Assembly (NCBI GenBank): GCA_023425645.1
Contig: JAFACG010000025.1
Coordinates: forward strand, 26,657 to 90,656
Length of the DNA stretch: 64,000 nucleotides
Reading direction: 5' to 3'
Source: Pseudomonadota bacterium
GTDB taxonomy: Bacteria; Pseudomonadota; Gammaproteobacteria; Burkholderiales; Burkholderiaceae_B
Part shown: piece after piece, positions 35,434-44,474 of the stretch
Layout: each line of letters starts with the position of its first letter
Position numbering within the stretch: the stretch's first letter is position 1
The notes under the pieces: model-generated
The model's input: the letters and a program-made list of their open reading frames with translations, nothing else
Told to the model about the DNA's origin: nothing
The model's database searches: none
Program-made: the position numbers and the translations under genes

Positions 35434-35991
35434 ATGAAAAAAGTGGTCCGTGCGAAGCTGCATGGCATCAAGATTACCGGCGCTGACCTGAATTACCACG
35501 GGTCCATCACGCTGGATCCCGAAATCTGTGAAAGGGCAGGCATCCTGCCCATGGAGTTCGTGGAGATCTGGAACAAGGACAGCGGCGCCCGCATATCCAC
35601 CTACGTGATCTACGGCGAGCCCGGCTCGCGCTGCGTGGTGCTCAACGGCGCGGCCGCGCGCACCTGCCAGAAGGGCGACACGGTCATCATCTGCGCTTCC
35701 GAGTACGTTCAGACGGCCGAGCTGTACGACATGCGGCCCACGGTGCTGACCTTCACGCCCGAGAACGAGATCGACGAGATCATGCACTACGAAGTGCGCA
35801 AGACCGCCCAGCGGGACTTCGACTTTCGCATCGTGCGCGATGAACGGCCCCGCGGCGCCGAACGCGAACTGGCCCGCGTGGACATAGACGCCCTGTCGGC
35901 CGACCTGCGCCAGCGCGGCCTGGACGACCGCGCCATCGCCGACATCCTGTCCTGCCACCTGGCGGATTTCGCTCCCGCGCGCCAGGGCTAG
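35434..35991 (+). CDS. panD: Aspartate 1-decarboxylase with C-terminal extension
   Basis: A PanD-type pyruvoyl enzyme making beta-alanine for pantothenate and CoA. The self-cleavage site Gly23-Ser24 lies in [10 protein letters not shown]. The substrate-binding arginine and tyrosine are in A-R-I-S-T-Y, and L-N-G-A-A-A-R is intact. The protein is 185 residues against about 120-130 for most PanD. The extra 60 residues after residue 120 are charged, with a helical look ([11 protein letters not shown]), and have no recognised domain. The gene stands alone, so it is likely its own transcript. Confidence 0.88.
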   Translation: MKKVVRAKLHGIKITGADLNYHGSITLDPEICERAGILPMEFVEIWNKDSGARISTYVIYGEPGSRCVVLNGAAARTCQKGDTVIICASEYVQTAELYDMRPTVLTFTPENEIDEIMHYEVRKTAQRDFDFRIVRDERPRGAERELARVDIDALSADLRQRGLDDRAIADILSCHLADFAPARQG

Positions 35992-35998
35992 CCGCTTC

Positions 35999-36020
35999 GC
36001 CCAGGCGGCGCCTGGGCTTT
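35999..36020 (+). terminator. Rho-independent terminator-like hairpin after panD
   Basis: GCCCAGGC and GCCTGGGC form an 8-base stem with a 3-base loop, followed by TTTACCTT. The T-run is short, so it is a moderate terminator, positioned between convergent panD and nikR. Confidence 0.55.
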
Positions 36021-36049
36021 ACCTTCCTGCCAGATGATTCCGGCCCTGC

Positions 36050-36511
36050 CTAGCGCAGCGGCTGGACGTGCACGTGTTCGCTGTGGCCGTGGGTGTGGGC
36101 GTGCTCGCTGACTTGCACCGGCACGATGTGCACGTGGCCATGGCGCACGCCGGTCTGGGCCACGATGGCGTCCGCGCAGGCGCGCACCTGGGCGATGGGG
36201 CCGCGCAGGATGGCGGTTTCCAGGCAGTGGGCGTGGTCCAGGTGGATGTGCTGGGAGACCACCATGACGTCGTGATGGTCGTGCTGCATCTGGGTCAGGC
36301 GGTTGGCCAGCTGGCGTTCGTGGTGGTCGTACACATAGGACACGGTGGCCACGCACCACTCCACGCCATCATCCTGCAGTTCGTGCTGGCCCAGTTCCTT
36401 GCGGACCAGGTCGCGGAAGGCTTCGGAGCGATTCAGGTAGTTCTTCTTCTGGACGAGTTCATCGAACGCGTCGGCCAGGCTGTCCTCGACAGAAATGGTT
36501 AGGCGTCGCAT
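36050..36511 (-). CDS. nikR: Nickel-responsive transcriptional regulator NikR
   Basis: A 153-residue NikR. The N-terminal ribbon-helix-helix begins M-R-R-L-T-I-S-V-E-D and includes N-R-S-E-A. The ACT-like metal domain has H-I-H-L-D-H-A-H-C, which supplies the two histidines and the cysteine of the square-planar nickel site, with a further histidine in Y-D-H-H-E. The C-terminal tail is unusually histidine-rich (H-A-H-T-H-G-H-S-E-H-V-H). The start at 36511 gives the canonical N-terminus. It is divergent from the nickel uptake genes, whose control region holds a near-consensus NikR box, so it represses them when nickel is plentiful. Confidence 0.95.
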   Translation of the reverse strand: MRRLTISVEDSLADAFDELVQKKNYLNRSEAFRDLVRKELGQHELQDDGVEWCVATVSYVYDHHERQLANRLTQMQHDHHDVMVVSQHIHLDHAHCLETAILRGPIAQVRACADAIVAQTGVRHGHVHIVPVQVSEHAHTHGHSEHVHVQPLR

Positions 36512-36675
36512 GGCGTTCCTTGTGGCGGTTTCGGGGCGTGGGCGCAATGTCCGATTTTACGCATTTTACGCGGGAATGCAGGCCAAAGAGCGCTGATGGG
36601 CGGTTGGAGGGGACGCCCTGCGCCAAGCTGATCAGGACTATATTCAAACCGATATGCGTATTTGGGGGCGGCATA

Positions 36676-36703
36676 TTGATTCCCGCCGCCACTATGCTAT
36701 TCT
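36676..36703 (+). promoter_or_regulatory. Sigma-70 promoter of the nickel uptake operon
   Basis: TTGATT (36676-36681) and TATTCT (36698-36703) are spaced by 16 bases. The predicted start of transcription falls at about 36710, immediately before the NikR operator. Confidence 0.55.
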
Positions 36704-36710
36704 GTGCCGC

Positions 36711-36739
36711 CGTATGAACTTTTATGAATTCTTCATACG
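36711..36739. promoter_or_regulatory. nikR box: NikR operator
   Basis: Arms CGTATGAA (36711-36718) and TTCATACG (36732-36739) are perfect complements and contain GTATGA and TCATAC with 15 bases between. The E. coli nik operator has the same half-sites with 16 bases between. The location just after the promoter fits repression of the TonB receptor and the NikKLMQO genes. Confidence 0.85.
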
Positions 36740-36863
36740 CTACATGGAGCCATGCCTGCCGCCGGCAGGGATGCGCCGCCATTTGCCCCGGTGCTGATCC
36801 TTCTGGGCGAGCGCGTTGCGCGCGGCAGGCCGCCGGTCATTCTCTGGAACTCAAGAAATTTCG

Positions 36864-38948
36864 ATGTTGTTGCACCTGGGTCGCGACGGCGGCATATCGC
36901 GTCACGTTTCTGTTGTCCGGCTGTGCGCATGGAGCGCCGCCGTCCTGTCGGCCTGTCTGGCCGCGACCGTCCACGCGCAGGAGGCGGCCCGCCTGGACGC
37001 CATCGTGGTCAAGGGTCAGGCGCTGCGGGCCGACGTGCTGCCGGTCACGGCCCAGAGTTTCGACCAGGAATTGATCCGCGACTCCGCCGCTCGCCAGCCC
37101 CAGGAACTGCTGAACCGCGTGGCGGGCGTCAGCGTGGACAACTACAACCTGGGCGGCATCGCCGATTCGATCTCCGTGCGCGGCTTCAGCGGCGGCGGAC
37201 ATGGCGGCAGCCTGGGCTTCATGCTGGATGGCATTCCCTTGAACGAAGCCATGTCGCACGATGACGGCTACGCAGACCTGAATGTGGTCATTCCACTGGA
37301 GCTGGAGCGCATGACGGTCTACAAAGGCCCCAGCTCCGTGCTGTACGGCAACTTCAACCGTGCCGGCCTGGTGGAGATGCAGACCCGCAAGGGCGGCAAC
37401 TACCAGGAGGTGGACGCGTCCGGGGGCTCCTTCGGCACGGGCGACCTGCAGGGCGCCGTCGGCGCCGAGAACGAGGCCGGCCAATTCAATGCGGCCATGC
37501 AGCTGAGCCGCAGCAATGGTTTCCGCGCTGATTCGCGCTTCGACAAGGGCACGGTGGCGGCGCGCTACAACTGGCTCGTCAATCCGGATCTGGACATCGC
37601 TTTTTCGGGGCGCGCCTACAGCGGCAGGTGGGATGCCGGCTCCTATGTCACACAGGACCGCTTCGACCGGGACCCCTACAGCGTGGATCCGCGCGTGCAG
37701 GGCGATGGCGGCAAGAAGGATTTCTTCACGGGCCGGGTGGACGTCAACCATGCCCTGTCCGAGCAGCTCAAGCTGCTGAGCTTCGCCTACGCCACGCACC
37801 AGACCTTGACCCGCTGGTCCACCTACCCCAAGGACGCGACGCCGGACGGCCCCTGGAGCCAGAGCGAGGATGACTACAAGCGCACCGTGCTGGGCGCGGG
37901 CATGAACCTGAACGGCCGCCACATGCTGGGCGGCGGTTCGGAACTGAACTGGACCAGCGGCTTCGAGCTGTACCGCGAGACCACGGACTATCTGCGCTTC
38001 GACGGCGAGCAGGAGCGCTCGCGCGCGGGGCTGGAGCCCGGCAACAACCGCCGCTACCGCCTGGACAGCACCGGTCTGTTCGGCGAAGTGCAGTGGGTGC
38101 CCACGCCCGTGTTCCGTCCCACGGCGGGGCTGCGCTTCGATACCTTCAAGGGCAAGTGCTCGGTGCGCGGCAGGGAGCTGGCCGACGGACAGGACTGCTC
38201 CTCCACCGAGCGCTACAAGCAGTTCAGTCCCAAGATCGGTTTCAGCTCGCAGGTGGCTTCCTGGCTGGATCTGCGCAGCAGCTGGAGCCGCGGTTTCGCC
38301 TTGCCGCCCGTGGAAGCCATCTACAAGCGCGGCGTGGACCTGAAGCCCAATACCTTCGACCAGATCGAGGTGGGCGCCAAGTTCGACCTGCTCGATTCGC
38401 TGGAGGCGGACCTGGCCTGGTATCGCCTGACCAGCAGCAACGAGATCGGCACCGTGGGCGGGGTGGCGCAGAATTTCGGCAAGACGCGCCGCGACGGCGT
38501 GGAACTGTCCCTGGGCTGGGAGTTCGTACCCGACTGGCATCTGGCCGCCGTCACCGCCTGGTCCGACAGCGAGGTGCTGCGCAATCCCGATCCCCATGCC
38601 GTGGGCGCGCGCGTGGCCAATGTGCCGCGCAGCACCAGCCGCCTGGAAGTGTCCTATCGCCCGGAACTGGGCCTGGGCGGTTTCGCGGCCGTGCGTCATG
38701 TGGGCCGCCAGGCGCTCAATGTGCCTGACGCCGAGCTTCGCGAGCAGCGCATGGCGGGCGCCTACACCGTGTTCGACGCCGGCCTCGGTTATCGCTTCAA
38801 GCACAAGGGCGCGCATCGCCTCTACCTGAATGTGGCCAATGTCTTCGACAAGAAGTACGCCTCCAGCGCGTTCATGATCTCCGGCCAGCCGCTTTATGGC
38901 GTGGGCGCGCCGCGCAGCGTCATGCTGGGCGCCCAGCTTTCGTTCTAA
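36864..38948 (+). CDS. TonB-dependent outer-membrane receptor, predicted nickel receptor
   Basis: A 694-residue receptor with a signal peptide (hydrophobic core near residues 20-38, ending V-H-A-Q). A TonB-box-like L-D-A-I-V-V follows, then the plug domain (S-V-R-G-F near 105; L-D-G-I-P near 125; S-S-V-L-Y-G-N near 160) and a beta barrel ending in L-S-F. Family members import siderophores, B12 or metal chelates. NikR control and the downstream NikKLMQO genes argue for nickel or a nickel chelate. The ribosome-binding site is weak; an alternative TTG at 36816 has no better site. Confidence 0.88.
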   Translation: MLLHLGRDGGISRHVSVVRLCAWSAAVLSACLAATVHAQEAARLDAIVVKGQALRADVLPVTAQSFDQELIRDSAARQPQELLNRVAGVSVDNYNLGGIADSISVRGFSGGGHGGSLGFMLDGIPLNEAMSHDDGYADLNVVIPLELERMTVYKGPSSVLYGNFNRAGLVEMQTRKGGNYQEVDASGGSFGTGDLQGAVGAENEAGQFNAAMQLSRSNGFRADSRFDKGTVAARYNWLVNPDLDIAFSGRAYSGRWDAGSYVTQDRFDRDPYSVDPRVQGDGGKKDFFTGRVDVNHALSEQLKLLSFAYATHQTLTRWSTYPKDATPDGPWSQSEDDYKRTVLGAGMNLNGRHMLGGGSELNWTSGFELYRETTDYLRFDGEQERSRAGLEPGNNRRYRLDSTGLFGEVQWVPTPVFRPTAGLRFDTFKGKCSVRGRELADGQDCSSTERYKQFSPKIGFSSQVASWLDLRSSWSRGFALPPVEAIYKRGVDLKPNTFDQIEVGAKFDLLDSLEADLAWYRLTSSNEIGTVGGVAQNFGKTRRDGVELSLGWEFVPDWHLAAVTAWSDSEVLRNPDPHAVGARVANVPRSTSRLEVSYRPELGLGGFAAVRHVGRQALNVPDAELREQRMAGAYTVFDAGLGYRFKHKGAHRLYLNVANVFDKKYASSAFMISGQPLYGVGAPRSVMLGAQLSF

Positions 38949-38974
38949 CCTGATTTTTATTGATGGAGTCTGTC

Positions 38975-39673
38975 ATGAGAAAAAGTCTTCTTTCCGCATT
39001 GGTCTTGTCCCTGTCCCTGACGGGCCTGGCCCAGGCGCATGATGCCTGGCTGGCGCCCCAGGACGGCAACTGGGCTGTGGTCTACGGCCACAAGGCCGGC
39101 TTCGAGCCCTATGCCAACGACAAGGTCAAGCAGGTCCAGGCGGTGGACGCCCAGGGCAAGGCGCTGCAGGTGCAGCGCCAGGACACCGACAAGGGCGTGG
39201 TGCTGAGCTTTGCGGGCGAGCCCGCCCTGGCCACCCTGGTGTTCGACAATGGCTACTGGAGCAAGGCCCCCGGCGGCAAGACCATCAATGTGGCCAAGGA
39301 CGAGAACAAAGGCGCCACGCATGGCACGCATCCGGTCAAGTATCACAAATACATCATGGACTGGTCCGCCCAGGCCGGCCGGCCCGCCGGCCAGGAGGCG
39401 GAGATCCTTGCCCTGAACGCCCAGGCTCCCAAGGCCGGCGAGAAGGTCGAGGTCCAGGTGCTGTACCAGGGGCGGCCGGCCGCCGGCTGGGCCGTGGGCA
39501 TCGACGATTCCGAGGACAGCCCGCTCAGGACCGACGCGCAGGGCAAGGCCTTCTTCGACGTGACGCCGGGCCGCAATTTCATTTCCGCCAGCCACCGCGT
39601 GCCCGTGCAGGGCGATCCCAAGACCGACGAGAACTCCATCTCCGTCAACCTGATCTTCAACGCAGGCCAGTGA
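38975..39673 (+). CDS. DUF4198 periplasmic protein (NikK-like)
   Basis: A 232-residue exported protein. The signal peptide ends A-Q-A and the mature N-terminus would be H-D-A-W-L, placing a histidine first. Histidines recur in G-A-T-H-G-T-H near residue 113 and K-Y-H-K. DUF4198 proteins accompany nickel and cobalt ECF transporters and TonB receptors, and NikK is one such accessory. It may shuttle the metal from the receptor to the inner membrane. The ATG at 38975 follows GATGGAG. Confidence 0.82.
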   Translation: MRKSLLSALVLSLSLTGLAQAHDAWLAPQDGNWAVVYGHKAGFEPYANDKVKQVQAVDAQGKALQVQRQDTDKGVVLSFAGEPALATLVFDNGYWSKAPGGKTINVAKDENKGATHGTHPVKYHKYIMDWSAQAGRPAGQEAEILALNAQAPKAGEKVEVQVLYQGRPAAGWAVGIDDSEDSPLRTDAQGKAFFDVTPGRNFISASHRVPVQGDPKTDENSISVNLIFNAGQ

Positions 39674-40170
39674 TGAAGACGGTCCAGCGACTCGCCGCCG
39701 GCGTGCTGGGCCTGTCCGCCCTGTGGGCGGGCGCGGCCTGGTCCCACGCCCTGATGCTGTCGGCCCAGTCCGGCGAGCAGGGCGTCACCGGCCAGCTTTT
39801 CTATTCCGACGGCACGCCCGCCGTGGACGAGCGGGTGGAATTCTTCGCCCAGCCCGGCCCGATCGACGGCGATCCCAGGCATTACACCCAGACCGACCCC
39901 CAGGGCCGCTTCGCGTGGCCGGACGCCCCCGACGGCCATTACCTGGCCGTGGCCTACGGCATGGAAGGCCATCGCGCCCAGGCCGAGGTAGCCGTCAGCG
40001 CCGCCTCGGCGGGCTCGGCCGCGCAGGCGGCCGACCTGGCCTTGATCCGCCAGGACATCGCCCGCCTGGAGGCGCGCGTGCGACTGTCGGATATCGTGGG
40101 CGGAATCGGCTACATTGTCGGTTTGGCGGGCGCGTACCTGTACTGGCTCAGCCGCCGCCGTCCCCGCTAG
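39673..40170 (+). CDS. NikL-like membrane-anchored accessory protein
   Basis: A 165-residue protein starting in a TGATG overlap with the preceding stop codon. A signal peptide ends W-S with H-A-L following, so the mature protein again begins with histidine. A carboxypeptidase-regulatory-like beta domain (Y-S-D-G-T-P-A and D-P-Q-G-R-F) occupies the middle. A coiled-coil-like stretch and one transmembrane helix near residues 140-158, followed by basic residues, anchor it. It resembles NikL/CbiL accessory subunits of nickel transporters. Confidence 0.8.
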   Translation: MKTVQRLAAGVLGLSALWAGAAWSHALMLSAQSGEQGVTGQLFYSDGTPAVDERVEFFAQPGPIDGDPRHYTQTDPQGRFAWPDAPDGHYLAVAYGMEGHRAQAEVAVSAASAGSAAQAADLALIRQDIARLEARVRLSDIVGGIGYIVGLAGAYLYWLSRRRPR

Positions 40171-40179
40171 GCGTCGACC

Positions 40180-40779
40180 ATGCATCTATCCGAAGGAATC
40201 CTGTCCGCTCCCGTCGTCACCAGCAGCCTGGTCCTGTCCGGCGCGCTGGTGGCCGCCACGGTGCGCCGCCTGAACGAGCGCACCATCCCGCTGGCGGCCA
40301 TGCTGGGCTGCGTGTTCTTCGCGCTGGGCACCATACACGTGCCGGTGGGGCCCGGCAGCGTGCACCTGATCCTGAATGGTCTGCTGGGCGCGCTGCTGGG
40401 CTGGACCGCCCTGCCCGTCATCGCCTTGGCCCTGGTGCTGCAGGCGGCCCTGTTCGGCTTCGGCGGCTTTGCCGTGTGGGGCGCCAACCTGCTCATCATG
40501 GGGCTGCCGGCCGTGCTGGCCTATTACCTGGCCCGCCCCTGGCTGCAGACGCGGCCCCTGCTGGCCGGCGCCCTGGCCGCGGCCGCCGGCGTCAGCGGCG
40601 CGGCGCTCGTGGCCGCCGTGCTGCTGTACCTGAGCGGCGGCCATTTGTTCGCCAAGGCCATTGCAACCTTGTTCGTGTTCCACCTGCCCATCGTCGCCAT
40701 CGAGGCGGTGGTGACGGCGCTGTGCCTGCGCGGCCTGCAGCAACTGCGCCCGGACGTGTTCGCGCTGCTGCGCTCCTGA
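40180..40779 (+). CDS. nikM: Nickel/cobalt ECF transporter S component (NikM/CbiM)
   Basis: A 199-residue integral membrane protein starting M-H-L-S-E-G, the diagnostic N-terminus in which the amino group of Met1 and His2 bind the metal. Further histidines at 53 and 62 are candidates for the remaining ligand. About six hydrophobic helices follow. The CbiM/NikM distinction rests on the NikR operator and NikK/L neighbours, which favour nickel. Confidence 0.9.
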   Translation: MHLSEGILSAPVVTSSLVLSGALVAATVRRLNERTIPLAAMLGCVFFALGTIHVPVGPGSVHLILNGLLGALLGWTALPVIALALVLQAALFGFGGFAVWGANLLIMGLPAVLAYYLARPWLQTRPLLAGALAAAAGVSGAALVAAVLLYLSGGHLFAKAIATLFVFHLPIVAIEAVVTALCLRGLQQLRPDVFALLRS

Positions 40780-41468
40780 TGGCCGCGCGCGACGCCCGGC
40801 TGCCTTTGCTGCTGGCGTTCGCCGGCAGCCTGATGCTGGCCGTCTCGCACGAGCTGGCGCGCAGCGTCCTGGCGGCCGTCCTGCTGCTGCCCCTGGCGCT
40901 ATGGCGCTGGCGCGGCCAGCAGCGCGCCTTGCTGCGCCGCTTGATCCCGGCCAATATATTGCTGCTGTTCATGCTGCTTTTGCTGGCAGTGGACATTTCC
41001 GCCTGGAGCCTGTCGCCGGCGGGCCTGGACCTGGGACTGCTCGCCCTGGCGCGGGCCAATGGGGCCATGCTGTTGTGCGCCATCGCGCTGCGCCGCCAGA
41101 ATGCCGATTCGCTGGCGGCCGGCATCGCGGCCCTGACGCGCTCGGACAAGCTGGCGCTGGTGGCCTTTCTGATGATCCGCTACCTGGAAGACATTCGCCA
41201 GGTGCGCCTGCGCCTGGAGCGCGTGCTGGCGGCGCGCGGCTTTCGCTTTCGCAGCGACCGGCACAGCTATCGCACGCTGGGCCTGCTGCTGGCCCACCTG
41301 TTCCTGGACGGCCTGGACCGCGCCACCGCCATCGCCCGGGCCATGCAGGCCAGGGCCTATCGCGGCCGCTTCCTCGTGCGGGCGGGCGCGGGCCCGGCGC
41401 GGCGCGACGGCTTGCTGGCGGCCTTGGCCCTGATGGGGCTGGCGCTGCTGTTATGGATGCCCTTATGA
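40779..41468 (+). CDS. nikQ: ECF transporter transmembrane T component (NikQ/CbiQ)
   Basis: A 229-residue membrane protein, start overlapping the preceding stop (TGATG). It has several hydrophobic helices and the cytoplasmic coupling motifs of EcfT/CbiQ proteins: A-A-R-G-F near residue 150 and A-R-A-M-Q-A-R-A-Y near 188. It couples the S component to the ATPase. Confidence 0.88.
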   Translation: MAARDARLPLLLAFAGSLMLAVSHELARSVLAAVLLLPLALWRWRGQQRALLRRLIPANILLLFMLLLLAVDISAWSLSPAGLDLGLLALARANGAMLLCAIALRRQNADSLAAGIAALTRSDKLALVAFLMIRYLEDIRQVRLRLERVLAARGFRFRSDRHSYRTLGLLLAHLFLDGLDRATAIARAMQARAYRGRFLVRAGAGPARRDGLLAALALMGLALLLWMPL

Positions 41469-42175
41469 AACCGATTTCCCACACCCCTGCCGATTCCCTG
41501 ATCGAGGCGCGCGGCCTGTGCGTCGAGCAGGGCGGGCTGCGCATCGTGGACCAGCTGGACCTGGACCTGCTGCCGGGCGAGCGCCTGGCCTTGCGCGGGC
41601 CGTCGGGAGCGGGCAAGTCCACTTTGCTGATGGCTCTGATGGGCTTTCTGCCCCTGCACGCCGGAAGTTTGCGCATCTTGGGCCACGCACTGGCGCGGCC
41701 GCGCGATTTCGACGTGCTGCGCGGGCCGGTGGGTTTCATGTTCCAGAATCCCGACGATCAACTGTTCTGTCCCACGGTGCTGGACGACGTGCGCTTCGGC
41801 CCCTTGAACCTGGGATTGGATGACGCCCAGGCCACCGAGCGGGCCTGGAGCGTGCTGGAGGCGCTGCACATCGCCGAGCTGGCGCAGCGCCCCTGCGCCG
41901 TGCTGTCGGGCGGGCAGAAACGGCGCGTGGCCCTGGCGGGCCTGCTGGCCATGCGTCCGCGGCTGCTGATCCTGGACGAGCCCACGGCCTCGCTGGATCG
42001 TCGGGCGGCCCAGCAGGTGGAGCAGGCCCTGCTCGACTGCGGCCTGCCCCTGCTGTTCGCCACGCACGACGACGCCTGCGAACAAGCCCTGGCCACCCGC
42101 AGCCTGTACATGCAGGCCCCTCGCCCCGCCGTCACGCCGGCGCCGGGCCTGCAGCCTTTGCGCCGGCGGGCTTGA
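41465..42175 (+). CDS. nikO: ECF transporter ATPase (NikO/CbiO)
   Basis: A 236-residue ATPase overlapping the T-component gene by ATGA. Walker A G-P-S-G-A-G-K-S-T is near residue 46, Q-N-P-D-D-Q-L-F near 93 (the ECF-type Q loop), the signature L-S-G-G-Q-K-R-R near 142 and Walker B L-I-L-D-E-P-T near 162. It completes the NikKLMQO transporter. An in-frame ATG four codons upstream (41453) is possible. Confidence 0.9.
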   Translation: MKPISHTPADSLIEARGLCVEQGGLRIVDQLDLDLLPGERLALRGPSGAGKSTLLMALMGFLPLHAGSLRILGHALARPRDFDVLRGPVGFMFQNPDDQLFCPTVLDDVRFGPLNLGLDDAQATERAWSVLEALHIAELAQRPCAVLSGGQKRRVALAGLLAMRPRLLILDEPTASLDRRAAQQVEQALLDCGLPLLFATHDDACEQALATRSLYMQAPRPAVTPAPGLQPLRRRA

Positions 42176-42204
42176 TTCGTTTGAGGGTGTTTTTGTGGGG
42201 CGGG

Positions 42205-42385
42205 CCGTTTGGGCCAAGCAAGGAAGAGTCTCGGTCTTCTTGAGGGGGACTGGCTGGGGCTGGCCGGCTGGGCCTCTCGCCCGCCAGCCCCAGCCAGTCC
42301 CCCTTCAAGAAAACAGCATCGCTTTACTTGGCCCAAACGGCGGTGTGCCAGCGTGATCAAGACATGGAGCGCAGTGACCCAAGGC
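42205..42385. repeat. Nested-palindrome intergenic repeat, copy 1
   Basis: The 320-base gap between nikO and the peptide transporter holds a repeat whose outer arms (42205-42218 and 42327-42340) are a perfect 14-base inverted repeat. Inside is a perfect 20-base inverted repeat (42244-42263 with 42284-42303), extendable by about eight bases with one bulge. The flanks, including the stretch to 42385, match a second copy at 63638-63729 that lacks the inner palindrome. No transposase is present. The rest of the gap (42386-42495) shows nothing recognisable. Confidence 0.75.
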
Positions 42386-42495
42386 CATGGCGCCTTCACA
42401 AAGACCATTCTTGCCATCGCTTAGCCGACCCCAAGCTTCCCCTGCTTCTGAACAGGTAGAGCCCCCCTGTGAATTCATCAAGGAAGAGCCCGTTT

Positions 42496-43500
42496 TCACG
42501 GCTCGCTGCGCCCTTCTTCCACCGCATGGCAGGCCACCTCGTGCCCGGCGGTGTCCAGCAGCGCCGGCGCCTCGCGGCGGCAGCGTTCGTTGGCCAGGGG
42601 ACAGCGCGGATGGAAGGTGCAGCCCGAGGGCGGGTTCAGCGGGTTGGGCACTTCGCCGGCCACCGGGATGCGGCTCTTGCCGGCTCCGCTCATGTCGGGA
42701 ATGGCGCCCAGCAGCATGCGCGTGTAGGGGTGGCGCGGCTGCGAGAACAAGGCATCGCGGCCGGCGATCTCCACGATGCGGCCCAGGTACATCACGCCCA
42801 CCCGGTCGGCCACGTGGTGCACCACGGCCAGGTTGTGGGAGATGAACAGATAGGTCAGGCCCAGCTCGCGCTGCAGGTCCTTCATCAGGTTGAGCACCTG
42901 GGCCTGGACCGAGACGTCCAGGGCCGAGGTCGGCTCGTCGCAGACGATGAACTCGGGCTGCATGGCCAGGGCGCGCGCAATGGAGATGCGCTGGCGCTGG
43001 CCGCCCGAGAACTGGTGCGGATAGCGCTGCGCATCCGCCGGGCTCAGGCCGACCTGGGTCAGCAGCTCGCCCACCTTCTGTTCCTGCTCCTGGGCCGTCA
43101 GGCGCGTGTGCGTGACCAGCGGCTCGGCGATGATGCGGCCCACGCGCCAGCGCGGATTCAGGCTGGCGTAGGGATCCTGGAAGATCATCTGGCGGCGTTT
43201 GCGCATGGCCTGCAGCTCGGCCTTGCCCATGGACTGGATGGACTTGCCGTCAAAGCGGATGTCGCCGCGCGTCAGCGAATACAGGCCCGTGAGCAGGCGC
43301 GCCACGGTGGACTTGCCGCAGCCGGACTCGCCCACCAGGGCCAGGGTTTCGCCTTTGTTCAGGGTGAAGCTCACCCCGTCCACGGCGCGCAGGCTGACCT
43401 TGGGCTTGCGGTACACCAGGCGCTCGAGCAGCGGCGGCGAGACGTCGAACCAGCAGGCGGCGTCCTCGACGTGGACCAGGGCTTGATGGGAGGTGCTCAT
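42496..43500 (-). CDS. Peptide/oligopeptide ABC transporter ATP-binding protein (DppF/OppF-like)
   Basis: A 334-residue ATPase. Walker [10 protein letters not shown] is near residue 57, the signature F-S-G-G-Q-R-Q-R near 159 and Walker B I-V-C-D-E-P-T near 179. The C-terminal C-x-F-x-P-R-C-P oligopeptide ATPase extension near 295 (T-F-H-P-R-C-P) has cysteines typical of the family. It overlaps dppD-like by 4 bases and is the last gene of a five-gene operon read on the minus strand. Confidence 0.92.
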   Translation of the reverse strand: MSTSHQALVHVEDAACWFDVSPPLLERLVYRKPKVSLRAVDGVSFTLNKGETLALVGESGCGKSTVARLLTGLYSLTRGDIRFDGKSIQSMGKAELQAMRKRRQMIFQDPYASLNPRWRVGRIIAEPLVTHTRLTAQEQEQKVGELLTQVGLSPADAQRYPHQFSGGQRQRISIARALAMQPEFIVCDEPTSALDVSVQAQVLNLMKDLQRELGLTYLFISHNLAVVHHVADRVGVMYLGRIVEIAGRDALFSQPRHPYTRMLLGAIPDMSGAGKSRIPVAGEVPNPLNPPSGCTFHPRCPLANERCRREAPALLDTAGHEVACHAVEEGRSEP

Positions 43501-44471
43501 GCGGGCTCCTGTTCATGCAGCCAACAGGCCGCCAGCGTTTGTGGGGGAACGGGCATCAGTTCGGGGCGCTCGCGCAGGCAACGCTCCATGCGGCGGCTGC
43601 AGCGCGGATTGAAGGCGCAGCCCGGCGGGATGGCGTTCAGGCGCGGCATGCTGCCGGGGATCTGCTCCAGGCGCTCCAGCTGGGCGTGCAGGTTGGGGAT
43701 GGAGCGCATCAGGCCCGCGGTATAGGGATGGCTGGGCTTCTGGATCACGTCCTGCACCGGGCCGATCTCGATGACGCGCCCGGCGTACATGACGGCCACG
43801 CGGTCCGCCGTCTCGGCGATCACGCCCATGTCGTGCGTGATCAGCATCACGGCCGTGCCCTGCGAGCGGCACAGCTTCTTGAGCAGGTCGATGATCTGCG
43901 CCTGGATGGACACGTCCAGCGCGGTGGTGGGCTCGTCGGCCACGATCAGCTTGGGCTCGGCCGCCAGGGCCAGGGCGATCACCACGCGCTGGCGCATGCC
44001 GCCGGAGAACTGGTGCGGGTAGTGGTCGATGCGCTCGCGCGCGGCCGGGATGCCGGTGGCCTCCAGCAGCTCGATGGCTCGTTCGCGCGCCTGCTTCCAG
44101 GACAGCGGCAGGTGCGTCACGATGGTCTCGGCAAGCTGCCGGCCTACGGTGTACAGCGGGTTGAGCGAGGTCAGCGGGTCCTGGAAGATGGCGCCGATCT
44201 GGCGGCCGCGCACCTTGCGCATCTGTTCTTCGTCCAGATTGTCGATGCGCTGGCCGTCCAGCAGTATCTGGCCGCCGCTGATGCGTCCCGGCGCATCGAG
44301 CAGGCCGATGATGGAGGAGCCGGTCAGGGACTTGCCGGCGCCCGATTCCCCCACCACGCCCAGCACTTCGCCGGCGCTGATGGAGAACGACACATGATCG
44401 AGCGCATGCAGCACGCCATGCCGGGTCGGGAATTCGACGCACAGGTCTTGGACAGTCAATAAGGCAGTCAT
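43497..44471 (-). CDS. Peptide/oligopeptide ABC transporter ATP-binding protein (DppD/OppD-like)
   Basis: A 324-residue ATPase with Walker [10 protein letters not shown] near residue 41 (Leu instead of the common Thr/Ser last position), signature F-S-G-G-M-R-Q-R near 150 and Walker B I-V-A-D-E-P-T near 173. The C-terminal F-N-P-R-C-S belongs to the oligopeptide extension. It pairs with the DppF-like ATPase and starts 3 bases after the permease stop. Confidence 0.92.
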   Translation of the reverse strand: MTALLTVQDLCVEFPTRHGVLHALDHVSFSISAGEVLGVVGESGAGKSLTGSSIIGLLDAPGRISGGQILLDGQRIDNLDEEQMRKVRGRQIGAIFQDPLTSLNPLYTVGRQLAETIVTHLPLSWKQARERAIELLEATGIPAARERIDHYPHQFSGGMRQRVVIALALAAEPKLIVADEPTTALDVSIQAQIIDLLKKLCRSQGTAVMLITHDMGVIAETADRVAVMYAGRVIEIGPVQDVIQKPSHPYTAGLMRSIPNLHAQLERLEQIPGSMPRLNAIPPGCAFNPRCSRRMERCLRERPELMPVPPQTLAACWLHEQEPA

Positions 44472-44474
44472 GGT

